Assembly (NCBI GenBank): GCA_023246985.1 | Contig: JAHFHJ010000002.1 | Location: 1-25,219 of the forward strand | DNA length: 25,219 nucleotides | Direction: 5' to 3' | Origin: Candidatus Omnitrophota bacterium | Lineage (GTDB): Bacteria; Omnitrophota; Omnitrophia; Omnitrophales; Aquincolibacteriaceae | Shown: positions 1-6,364 of the stretch, one piece after another | Position numbering within the stretch: the first letter of the stretch is position 1 | Layout: each line of letters starts with the position of its first letter | Position numbers and translations under genes: made by a program | Notes under the pieces: model-generated | The model's input: the letters and a program-made list of their open reading frames with translations, nothing else | The model's database searches: none | Told to the model about the DNA's origin: nothing

Positions 1-13
1 AGGAGCTGAACCC

Positions 14-1810
14 ATGGGTCAAGTGCACGTATTGTCAGAGCATGTGGCGAATAAGATCGCGGCCGGAGAGGTGATCGAGCGGCCCGCCTCGATCGTCAAA
101 GAGCTTGTTGAAAATTCGCTGGACGCCGGGGCCGATCAGATCGAGATCGTCGTCAAACACGGCGGCAAGAGCCTGATCCGGGTGGCGGATAACGGCTCCG
201 GAATGGCGGTTGAGGATGCCCAGCTTGCGCTTCAGCGGCACGCGACGAGCAAGATCGAAAAAGCCGAAGATCTGAATCACATTATGAGTTTTGGGTTCCG
301 AGGTGAAGCGCTTCCGAGCATTGCTGCGGTTTCGCGTTTTACGCTTCAGACGCGAACGCCGGACGCCGCGACCGGCACGGAACTCGTCGTGGAGGGCGGA
401 AGCCTTTTAAAAGCCAAGGAATGTCCCGCGGCTGCCGGAACGGTGATCGATGTCCGGGACCTTTTTTTTAATACGCCCGCCAGGCGAAAATTTCTCAAAC
501 AGGATATGACCGAATTCGGACATATTTTGGATACGGTGACTTGCATCGCCCTGGCGAATCTTCACGTGAGATTTGTTCTGATCTCCGGCGGTAAAACACT
601 TTTGGATCTTTTGCCGACGAGGGACCTCTCATCGAGAGCGGCCGCCATTTTGGGGGAAGACTGGGCGCGCCAAACGCTGAAGATCACGCAGGAGATCCCG
701 CATGTCAAGCTTTCGGGGCTGATCGGAAAGCCCTCGCTGGCGTCAGGAACCCGGGCGCAGCAATTTTTTTTCATTAACCGCAGATGGGTCAAGGCCTATG
801 GGCTGAGTTATGGCCTTCAGGCCGGTTATCACGGACTTTTGATGCAGCATCAATTTCCCGCCGCCATCCTGTTTCTCGAATTGAATCCTCAATATGTGGA
901 TGTGAATGTTCATCCGACGAAGCAGCAGGTGCGTCTTTCCCATGAGGCCGTGATCAAAACGATGATCGAAAAGACCGTCGCTCAGACGCTTCAGGAGAGC
1001 GGAGATCTGGCGCCGTCTTTTCATGAAAGTGACGCTCCGCCTCGTGAGCGGTTTCCGGAGACGAGATTTACGGAACCAAGTTTCGGGTTTGAAAAGCGCA
1101 TGTTCACGCAAGACGCGCCGTTGAAGGTCGCGGAAGCCGTGACGGCCGATGTGATGACCCCCAAAGTCGACGCCGCGCAGCCGCTTGAGATCGGCCAAGG
1201 GCTCCGAATCACGCGCGTTCTCGGCCAAATCCATCGCGCCTATATCCTGGCGGAGACAGAGGAAGGCTATGCGGTCATTGACCAGCACGCGGCGCATGAA
1301 CGCGTGACGTTTGAAGCGCTCATGAAAAATTTTGAATCCGAGCGGCCCGCGAGGCAGGGGCTTCTGATGGAAGAAGTGCTGGAATTGCACCCGCGCCAAG
1401 TCGAGATCCTGAAAAAAAGTCTTCCGTTTCTTGCCAAGCTTGGCTTTGAAATAGAATCTTTTGGAGAAAAGGCTTTTGTGATACGCGCGCTGCCTTCGGT
1501 GTTTCGGGATGAAAATCCGGTAAGGCTTATTCAGCAATTTGTCGACGAAAGAGAGACGGGGAAGACGCAAACGCGGCTCAAGGGTGCCCGGGAAGATGTC
1601 GCTGCCATCATCGCCTGCAAACGCAAGTCCGTGAAGGCCTCGGACCCGCTGACGTTTCCGGCCATGCAAGGGCTTCTGGAGCATCTGTCGCGCTGCAAGA
1701 ACCCGTTCCATTGTCCGCACGGGCGTCCGAGTATCATCAAATATTCTCTGTCGGATCTCGAAAAACAGTTCAAGCGGACCCTCAGGAATTTAAACAAGGG
1801 CGAATCATGA
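14..1810 (+). CDS. mutL: DNA mismatch repair protein MutL (endonuclease type)
   Basis: MutL couples MutS mismatch recognition to strand removal in the cytoplasm. The 598-residue product has the GHKL ATPase motifs at the N-terminus: E30 and N34 in ELVENSLDAGA, DNGSGM at 59-64, then TSKI and GFRGEALPSIAAVS. The C-terminal domain has DQHAAHERVTFE at 423-434, which matches the metal-binding endonuclease motif DQHA(X)2E(X)4E, and also ACKRKSVK and CPHGRP near the end. These are expected in nicking MutL proteins and absent from the E. coli type, so this cell probably uses a MutH-independent pathway. The start is supported by AGGAG at 1-5, eight bases upstream. The stop overlaps the next gene as ATGA. 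Confidence 0.97.
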   Translation: MGQVHVLSEHVANKIAAGEVIERPASIVKELVENSLDAGADQIEIVVKHGGKSLIRVADNGSGMAVEDAQLALQRHATSKIEKAEDLNHIMSFGFRGEALPSIAAVSRFTLQTRTPDAATGTELVVEGGSLLKAKECPAAAGTVIDVRDLFFNTPARRKFLKQDMTEFGHILDTVTCIALANLHVRFVLISGGKTLLDLLPTRDLSSRAAAILGEDWARQTLKITQEIPHVKLSGLIGKPSLASGTRAQQFFFINRRWVKAYGLSYGLQAGYHGLLMQHQFPAAILFLELNPQYVDVNVHPTKQQVRLSHEAVIKTMIEKTVAQTLQESGDLAPSFHESDAPPRERFPETRFTEPSFGFEKRMFTQDAPLKVAEAVTADVMTPKVDAAQPLEIGQGLRITRVLGQIHRAYILAETEEGYAVIDQHAAHERVTFEALMKNFESERPARQGLLMEEVLELHPRQVEILKKSLPFLAKLGFEIESFGEKAFVIRALPSVFRDENPVRLIQQFVDERETGKTQTRLKGAREDVAAIIACKRKSVKASDPLTFPAMQGLLEHLSRCKNPFHCPHGRPSIIKYSLSDLEKQFKRTLRNLNKGES

Positions 1811-2694
1811 CGACGGAAGGTATGGAGCAATACCTGAAGCAGTCCCGCCAGGCGCTCATCCTGTCCGTGGGGGTGGCTTTGTTTTTAACGGGCGTGAAGT
1901 TTTCGGCCGGGCTTCTGACGCATTCGATGGCCCTCATGGCATCGGCCCTGGACTCGATGCTGGATATGTTCATGTCCGCGCTCAATTTTTTTGCCTTCCG
2001 AGAAGCGTCCAAGCCGCCCGATGTCGAGCACCCTTATGGTCATGGCAAGGTCGAAAGTCTCGCGGGACTCTTTCAAAGTCTTTTTATTGCCGCGAGCGGT
2101 TCGTTCGTAATTTATGAATCCGTCCGCCGTTTGATCCATGGAAGCTTCGTCTCCGAGATCCCGCTGGGGATCGGGGTGATCGTTTTTTCAGGCGCCGTGA
2201 CCTTGCTGCTTGCGTGGCGTCTCAAAGTACTCTCTCGAAAGAACCGTTCGCTGATCCTCGGAACGGAAAAAGTCCACTATGCGATGGATTTCGTTTCCTA
2301 TGTTGGCGTGATCGCGGCTCTCGTCCTCGTCGGAAGGACTGGCAAGGTTTATTGGGACCTGATTGCGTCGATCCTGGTCGCGGTCTATATCTTTAAAGAA
2401 GCGATCCGCATTCTAAAGCGGGCGGTGTCGGAACTCCTGGATCGAGGGCTTTCGAATACCGAACTTAAAACGATGAAAATGCTGATCCTCAGGCATCATC
2501 CCTCGATCGTCGGGGTGCATAATCTCCGCAGCCGGGTGGTTGGCAATGAAGTGTTCCTGGATTTTCATATTGAGATCCGGGGCGAGGACGATTTTAAAAA
2601 AGCACATCACATGACGGAGTCTCTGATCGATAAGATCAAGGCCCAACATCCGACCGCGGATGTGACCGTTCATTTTGACCCGGAAGGGGAATAG
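1807..2694 (+). CDS. Cation diffusion facilitator (FieF-like divalent metal exporter)
   Basis: This 295-residue inner-membrane protein is predicted to be a metal/proton antiporter of the CDF family, close to the usual 300 residues. Transmembrane helix 2 carries D49-x3-D53 and helix 5 carries H157-x3-D161, which together match the zinc/iron/cadmium transport site of E. coli FieF rather than a manganese-type site. HPYGHGKVE at 75-83 is the conserved loop. A cytoplasmic dimerisation domain fills the last 80 residues or so and ends in HFDP. I chose ATG 1807 because it overlaps the mutL stop (ATGA) and gives the family N-terminus; reading further upstream only enters mutL. The neighbouring CusRS-like two-component pair supports a metal-export role. 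The exact metal cannot be read from sequence. Confidence 0.93.
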   Translation: MTTEGMEQYLKQSRQALILSVGVALFLTGVKFSAGLLTHSMALMASALDSMLDMFMSALNFFAFREASKPPDVEHPYGHGKVESLAGLFQSLFIAASGSFVIYESVRRLIHGSFVSEIPLGIGVIVFSGAVTLLLAWRLKVLSRKNRSLILGTEKVHYAMDFVSYVGVIAALVLVGRTGKVYWDLIASILVAVYIFKEAIRILKRAVSELLDRGLSNTELKTMKMLILRHHPSIVGVHNLRSRVVGNEVFLDFHIEIRGEDDFKKAHHMTESLIDKIKAQHPTADVTVHFDPEGE

Positions 2695-2703
2695 GAGTAC
2701 CTC

Positions 2704-3378
2704 ATGAGGATCCTGATCGTTGAAGATGAAGCGAAGATGGCGAGTTTTTTGGAGCGCGGATTGAAAGAGGAGCATTACACGGTCGATATTGCCAGCGACG
2801 GGGAAAAAGGCTGGGAGTACGCCATGACTCATGAGTACGATCTGCTGATCGTGGATTGGATGCTCCCCAAGATGAGCGGCGTGGAGCTCTGCGGTAAATT
2901 CCGCAAAGAAGGGAAGACTGTTCCCGTGCTGATCCTTACGGCAAAGGATTCGGTGGAGGATAAGATCAAAGGGCTGGACCAGGGCGCAGATGATTATTTG
3001 ACCAAGCCGTTCAGTTTTGAGGAATTGCTCGCGCGTATCCGGGCACTGCTCCGCCGTCCGGCGCATCTGACGGACAAGACGGTTCTCGAATGCGCGAATC
3101 TGAAGCTGGATCTGATCAAGCGCCAGACGTGGGTCGACGCGCAAGAGATCTCCCTTTCCCAGAAAGAATTCGCATTGCTCGAGTTTCTCATGCGCCACGC
3201 CGGAGAAGTTGTTTCGCGAACCGCGATCGCGGAGCACGTCTGGGACCTTCATTTCGATCCTATGAGCAACACGATCGATGTCTACATCAATTTTCTCCGG
3301 AAAAAGATCGGCGAGACTCCTTCCAAAAGTAAAATCGAGACCATTCGCGGGACCGGATATCGCCTCGCCTGTCCATGA
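2704..3378 (+). CDS. OmpR-family response regulator, CusR/CopR-like
   Basis: This is a DNA-binding response regulator of 224 residues. The receiver domain (1-120) has the acidic pocket E7/D8, phosphoacceptor D51 in IVDWMLP, T79 and K101 in the KPF motif. The C-terminal winged helix (about 125-224) ends in IRGTGYRL. The stretch IAEHVWDLHFDPMSNTIDV closely resembles heavy-metal regulators of the CusR/CopR type, as I recall that family. A good ribosome site, AGGAG at 2693-2697, overlaps the stop codon of the upstream exporter. The kinase gene follows with an ATGA overlap, so the three genes are probably co-expressed. The DNA target is unknown; phased repeats at 4909-4947 are one candidate. Confidence 0.95.
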   Translation: MRILIVEDEAKMASFLERGLKEEHYTVDIASDGEKGWEYAMTHEYDLLIVDWMLPKMSGVELCGKFRKEGKTVPVLILTAKDSVEDKIKGLDQGADDYLTKPFSFEELLARIRALLRRPAHLTDKTVLECANLKLDLIKRQTWVDAQEISLSQKEFALLEFLMRHAGEVVSRTAIAEHVWDLHFDPMSNTIDVYINFLRKKIGETPSKSKIETIRGTGYRLACP

Positions 3379-4859
3379 TCCAATTTCATTCCTTCAAGTT
3401 TCGTCTGACGGTCGGGTACGCGTTCATGATGACCGTATTTTTGGCCGGTTTTGCGTTCCTGATGTACGCGGAGCTTTCAAGGACACTTTACAAAGATGTC
3501 GAACGGAGCATGTACGGGGAAGCGCAAAGTATCGAAGACGGAATAGGGGCCTCTTTTCGGGAGCGAAAGGATCCAACATTCTCCGCGCCTCCCAAGATCG
3601 AACGAGGAACGCTCGCTTTTCCTGCGGAATTCCAGGCAGAAGTAACGCAAGCGGTCCGTGATTGGGAGAAAAAACAGCGCCGGGTCACGCGCAGTCTTTT
3701 TCTGGTTCGCATTCTCGGTCTTGACCGCTCTATGATCGGATCCAATCTCGGCGGCTGGGAACGGGACATTCTTTTCCCCGATTATGAACGCGATTCGATC
3801 CTGATGGAAAAAGGGGCTTCTTTCCAGACGATCCATTTCCAGAAGAATCCGATCCGGCTTTACTACCATGTGGCGCGGTTCCAGGGCCGGCCGTTTTTTA
3901 TTATTCAGATCGCCAAACCGCTTTCCGAGATTGAAAAGACACTGACTCGCTTGGGCCTTATCATCGCCGTGATCATCCCGCTCGGCGTCGCGCTGGCATG
4001 CCTGGCTGGATGGTTCCTGGCGAAGCGCTTCTTAAGTCCCGTGGACCAAATGATCCAGCAAGCCCGGAAGATCACGGCCGCCTATTTAAGAAGCCGGCTT
4101 CCCCGGACCCATACTCAGGATGAACTGGACCGGTTGGCGGAGACGCTTAATGAGATGATCGATAGGCTTGAGGCTTCCACGCGCGCGGTACAAGAATTCA
4201 GTTCGAATGTTTCCCATGAATTTAAGACGCCTCTGACGATCATCCGGGGAGAGATCGATCTCGCGTTACGCCGGGCCCGGTCGCAGGAAGATCTTCAGCG
4301 AACCCTTGAGGTGATCAGTGAAGAAGTGGATGGGCTCATTCGTCTGGTGGACGATCTGATGTTCCTCGTTCGAAATGATGCCAAACAGCTGAGTCTCCAG
4401 AAGAAGAAGCTCATGTTAACGCCAACCGTGGAACAGGTTCTGCGGCTTTATCAAGAACGCGCGCATCAGGCGGGGATTGAGTTGGTGCTGGAATCTCACG
4501 CGGAAGCAGAGGTTTTCGGAGATGAAATCTATTTGAAACGTCTTTTTGCCAATCTTCTGGATAATGCCATTAAGTTTACGAAGTCCAACGGTAAGGTCAT
4601 CGTTCGAGTTGAAGTGCCTGGGCGGGACAAAGTGGTGGTGAAGGTTGAAGACACGGGGATCGGGATCGATCCCGTCACTCTGGGAAATCTCGGGACCCGG
4701 TTTTGCAGGGCGGATCAGGCCCGGTCCAAGGACGGCGCGGGTTTGGGGGTCAGCATTGTCAGGGCCATCTGTGATGCTCATCAGGGAAGTCTTCGGTTTG
4801 AAAGCGCCCTGGGGAAGGGGACCCGAGTCTTCGTCGAATTGCCTCTGAAGCTGCTTTAG
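3375..4859 (+). CDS. Membrane sensor histidine kinase, CusS-like
   Basis: This 494-residue kinase should phosphorylate the response regulator encoded just upstream. It has transmembrane helix 1 at about 12-31, a periplasmic sensor region of about 160 residues, helix 2 at about 193-213, a HAMP linker, a HisKA dimerisation domain with H281 in VSHEFKTPLT, and a HATPase domain with N-box NLLDNAIKFT, G1 box DTGIGI and G2 box GAGLGVSI. The size and layout fit heavy-metal sensor kinases such as CusS. I see no PAS domain. No obvious metal-binding cluster of His, Met or Cys stands out in the periplasmic part, so the metal link rests mainly on the regulator and the adjacent exporter. Translation starts in an ATGA overlap with the regulator stop. 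Confidence 0.94.
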   Translation: MIQFHSFKFRLTVGYAFMMTVFLAGFAFLMYAELSRTLYKDVERSMYGEAQSIEDGIGASFRERKDPTFSAPPKIERGTLAFPAEFQAEVTQAVRDWEKKQRRVTRSLFLVRILGLDRSMIGSNLGGWERDILFPDYERDSILMEKGASFQTIHFQKNPIRLYYHVARFQGRPFFIIQIAKPLSEIEKTLTRLGLIIAVIIPLGVALACLAGWFLAKRFLSPVDQMIQQARKITAAYLRSRLPRTHTQDELDRLAETLNEMIDRLEASTRAVQEFSSNVSHEFKTPLTIIRGEIDLALRRARSQEDLQRTLEVISEEVDGLIRLVDDLMFLVRNDAKQLSLQKKKLMLTPTVEQVLRLYQERAHQAGIELVLESHAEAEVFGDEIYLKRLFANLLDNAIKFTKSNGKVIVRVEVPGRDKVVVKVEDTGIGIDPVTLGNLGTRFCRADQARSKDGAGLGVSIVRAICDAHQGSLRFESALGKGTRVFVELPLKLL

Positions 4860-4908
4860 AGCGCCTTCCTTCCATGAAGTTCTTCAAAAATCCTATATGC
4901 GAAAATGG

Positions 4909-4947
4909 TTTAAAATCATTTAATTGTTCTTTAATGTTTCTTTAATG
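4909..4947 (+). repeat. Phased TTTAA direct repeats, candidate regulator-binding site
   Basis: Four TTTAA units begin at 4909, 4919, 4930 and 4941, so they are spaced 10, 11 and 11 bases apart. The last two lie in a perfect 10-base direct repeat, TTCTTTAATG, at 4927-4936 and 4938-4947. The copy at 4916-4925 matches it at 7 of 10 positions. Direct repeats with an 11-base period are the form bound by PhoB and other OmpR-family regulators. The array ends 10 bases before a -10-like hexamer, as in Pho-box promoters. Binding is inferred. Confidence 0.45.
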
Positions 4948-4957
4948 GTACTCCTGC

Positions 4958-4963
4958 TAGCAT
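4958..4963 (+). promoter_or_regulatory. Candidate -10 element downstream of phased repeats
   Basis: TAGCAT matches the -10 consensus at four of six positions and is preceded by TG at the extended -10 location. No good -35 box lies 17 bases upstream; the phased repeats occupy that place, which would fit an activator-dependent promoter. The start site would be near 4970, leaving an A-rich leader of about 65 bases before the gene at 5037. The call is weak on sequence alone. Confidence 0.3.
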
Positions 4964-5036
4964 GACCCTAGGAAAAAAAAAAGACAAAATAAATTTTATA
5001 AATAATCCAATATGAGATTTAGAAAAGAGCTTTAAA

Positions 5037-5405
5037 ATGGAAATCAGCGGGCAGTTGATAAAACCATGTGTTGATAAGATGAAAACCGAATGGCAGGATC
5101 TTTATCGCGAGATCTGCGGTCACGCAAGCGATGAAGCGAGTGCCATGAGGCCTTCCGTGGAGCAGCGGATGCGACGGCTTGAAAAGTTCCGCGTGTCCGC
5201 AAGCTATGATGAGCGGGACAGAACGGGACCGAAGGAATTTCCAAACTTGCGGGAAGCTCTTCGGTTCCTTAAACTTGATCTGAGAACGACGCGACGAAAA
5301 TGGCGTCGTCATCTGGTCTCGAAAATCAGGACTCAAAAACGAAAGGAGAAAGCGAACCATGGCGTATCCCTTGTTGCGCGAGGAAAATATTGTCGCGGGG
5401 CTTGA
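5037..5405 (+). CDS. Hypothetical small basic protein
   Basis: I do not recognise this 122-residue product. It is charged throughout and has no membrane segment or signal peptide. The C-terminal half is strongly basic, with runs such as TTRRKWRRH and KIRTQKRKEK, so nucleic-acid or ribosome contact is possible but unproven. Codon use looks like that of the neighbours. A weak ribosome site, AAGAG at 5025-5029, lies seven bases before the ATG. The last 47 bases overlap the start of the EIIA gene in another frame, which is longer than usual here and lowers confidence. It is the first gene after the candidate promoter region at 4909-4963. Confidence 0.5.
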   Translation: MEISGQLIKPCVDKMKTEWQDLYREICGHASDEASAMRPSVEQRMRRLEKFRVSASYDERDRTGPKEFPNLREALRFLKLDLRTTRRKWRRHLVSKIRTQKRKEKANHGVSLVARGKYCRGA

Positions 5406-5841
5406 TGCAATAAACCGGGAAGATGCGCTTGCGAAGATTGTTGACGCGCTGCCGGCGTGGAGTTTGCGGGGAATCGAAAAACAAAAGATCCTGGATCTTC
5501 TCTTGTTGCGCGAGCAGGTGGGTACCACGGCGATCGGCCGGGGAATGGCTCTTCCTCATTGTTTTTCTTCCGAAATACCCGAACCGATCGTAGCTTTCGG
5601 GGTCAGTCCCAAAGGCATTTCGTATCCTTCCCTGGACGCCCGACCGGTCCATTTCATTTTTGTACTGATCCTGCCGCAGAACGAGGCGGCAGAACGGCAG
5701 AAGCGACAGATCCTTCAGAATATCAAAGGGTCTCTGGGTGATCGCCACATGCAGGAGTGCCTCAAAGCGGCTCAAACTGCTTCAGAGATCTACCAGCTGA
5801 TTATTCCGGAAGCGCAGCGTGCTCCGGCGCTTGAAGTTTGA
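5359..5841 (+). CDS. PTS EIIA-like protein (fructose/PtsN type), stand-alone
   Basis: The 160-residue product is a single PTS_EIIA type-2 domain. The signature GTTAIGRGMALPH contains the expected phospho-accepting histidine, H67; family members usually read TGIGxGxAIPH. No EIIB, EIIC, HPr or EI gene is nearby, so a regulatory role like that of PtsN (EIIA-Ntr), or a role in sensing, is more likely than sugar uptake. The start is well supported by AAAGGAG at 5341-5347, eleven bases before ATG 5359. The residues after the histidine (CFSSEIPEP) differ from the usual H-G/A-K/R. The stop codon overlaps the -35 box of the candidate small-RNA promoter. Confidence 0.88.
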   Translation: MAYPLLREENIVAGLDAINREDALAKIVDALPAWSLRGIEKQKILDLLLLREQVGTTAIGRGMALPHCFSSEIPEPIVAFGVSPKGISYPSLDARPVHFIFVLILPQNEAAERQKRQILQNIKGSLGDRHMQECLKAAQTASEIYQLIIPEAQRAPALEV

Positions 5842-5867
5842 CTACTCGATCATTGACTTTTTAAAAT
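5838..5867 (+). promoter_or_regulatory. Candidate sigma-70 promoter for a small RNA
   Basis: TTGACT at 5838-5843 (five of six consensus) is followed by an 18-base spacer and TAAAAT at 5862-5867 (five of six). The expected start site is about 5873-5875, right at the base of the long stem described next. The -35 box overlaps the EIIA stop codon. Confidence 0.55.
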
Positions 5868-5870
5868 AGC

Positions 5871-5940
5871 AAACGCCCTGGCATAAGAACGGTTGAACGG
5901 CGAGGGGCTGACAACCGGACTGGTCAGGGCGTTTTTTTTA
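5871..5940 (+). ncRNA. Candidate small structured RNA ending in an intrinsic terminator
   Basis: AAACGCCCTG at 5871-5880 pairs perfectly with CAGGGCGTTT at 5925-5934, followed by eight T residues (5932-5939). Inside, CGGTTG at 5890-5895 pairs with CAACCG at 5912-5917 around a 16-base loop. The promoter just upstream would start transcription at about 5873, so the 5' end would pair with the 3' terminator strand in a closed RNA of about 65 bases. The simpler reading is a long-looped terminator for the EIIA transcript; both may be true. I recognise no known RNA family. Confidence 0.45.
5925..5940 (+). terminator. Rho-independent terminator (3' arm and U-tract)
   Basis: The 3' arm CAGGGCGTTT with eight Ts closes the 10-base-pair stem whose 5' arm is 5871-5880. 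It would end both the transcript containing the EIIA gene and the candidate small RNA. Confidence 0.6.
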
Positions 5941-6215
5941 CAAGTTTTCAGCGTGAATCTGCGTCACTGGTTCCAATACCCCATCAATTTTAGCGAAGTT
6001 GAAATTGGGGCAATCCCGACTACCATTAGTGAAGAGAAAATTAAAGTCGGGATAGAATCAAAAGGAGAACGGTATTAGAAATCAAGTTTCAGACAAGAAT
6101 AACGGCGCAAAGAGATTTTATAAAAAACAAACCAGGCCATGTTTGAAACGGCGATTTTCTTCCTTGCTTTCTCATTTTAAAATTGTAAGATAACACAGTC
6201 CAATTTTATAAGGAT

Positions 6216-6245
6216 TTGACACGAAGAAATCATCGGATTCCATAG
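6216..6245 (+). promoter_or_regulatory. Weak promoter candidate for the ATPase/wall operon
   Basis: A perfect -35 TTGACA occurs at 6216-6221. The -10 region is poor: CCATAG or TCCATA at spacers of 18 or 17. It is the only -35-like site of this quality in the gap before the 16-gene run, and its transcript would begin just before the nested hairpin at 6257-6309. Confidence 0.25.
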
Positions 6246-6256
6246 GGCGGCAGGGT

Positions 6257-6309
6257 CTTCAGGGGCGGACATTCGTTTTAATTTCTTTATCTTAAAGATT
6301 CTCCTGAAG
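6257..6309 (+). repeat. Nested inverted repeat in the leader of the ATPase gene
   Basis: CTTCAGG at 6257-6263 pairs with CCTGAAG at 6303-6309, extended inward by one G-U and one G-C pair. TCTTTA (6284-6289) and TAAAGA (6293-6298) form an inner hairpin with a three-base loop. It would fold in the 5' leader of the gene starting at 6365. Its function is unknown. Confidence 0.4.
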
Positions 6310-6364
6310 CGCCATCGCCTTTTTCGTTTGGAATTCTATTTTCTCAGCGATTGGAATTTCAAGT

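Larger units (their letters stand above)
5941..6364 (+). other. AT-rich intergenic region with inverted repeats; no convincing gene
   Basis: This 424-base stretch is visibly more AT-rich than the flanking genes and has no convincing ORF. It holds several inverted repeats: CCCC-bulge-AATTT (5979-5990) with AAATTGGGG (6002-6010); a perfect 9-base pair ATCCCGACT (6013-6021) with AGTCGGGAT (6045-6053); and CTTCAGG (6257-6263) with CCTGAAG (6303-6309). A consensus TTGACA lies at 6216-6221. It may be a regulatory spacer or the remnant of a decayed element. Confidence 0.5.

Noticed and set aside
743..1720. Long antisense open frame of 325 codons opposite mutL
   Set aside because: It lies wholly inside a well-supported mutL, is rich in Arg, His and Leu as expected of a reverse-strand shadow, and shows no domain.
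4872..4890. Hairpin TGAAG-TT-CTTCA after the kinase gene as a terminator
   Set aside because: The stem is five pairs with a two-base loop and is followed by A residues, not T.
5893..6078. 60-codon open frame starting at TTG across the terminator
   Set aside because: It runs through the stem and eight-T tract at 5925-5940, has no ribosome site, and its product is not recognisable.
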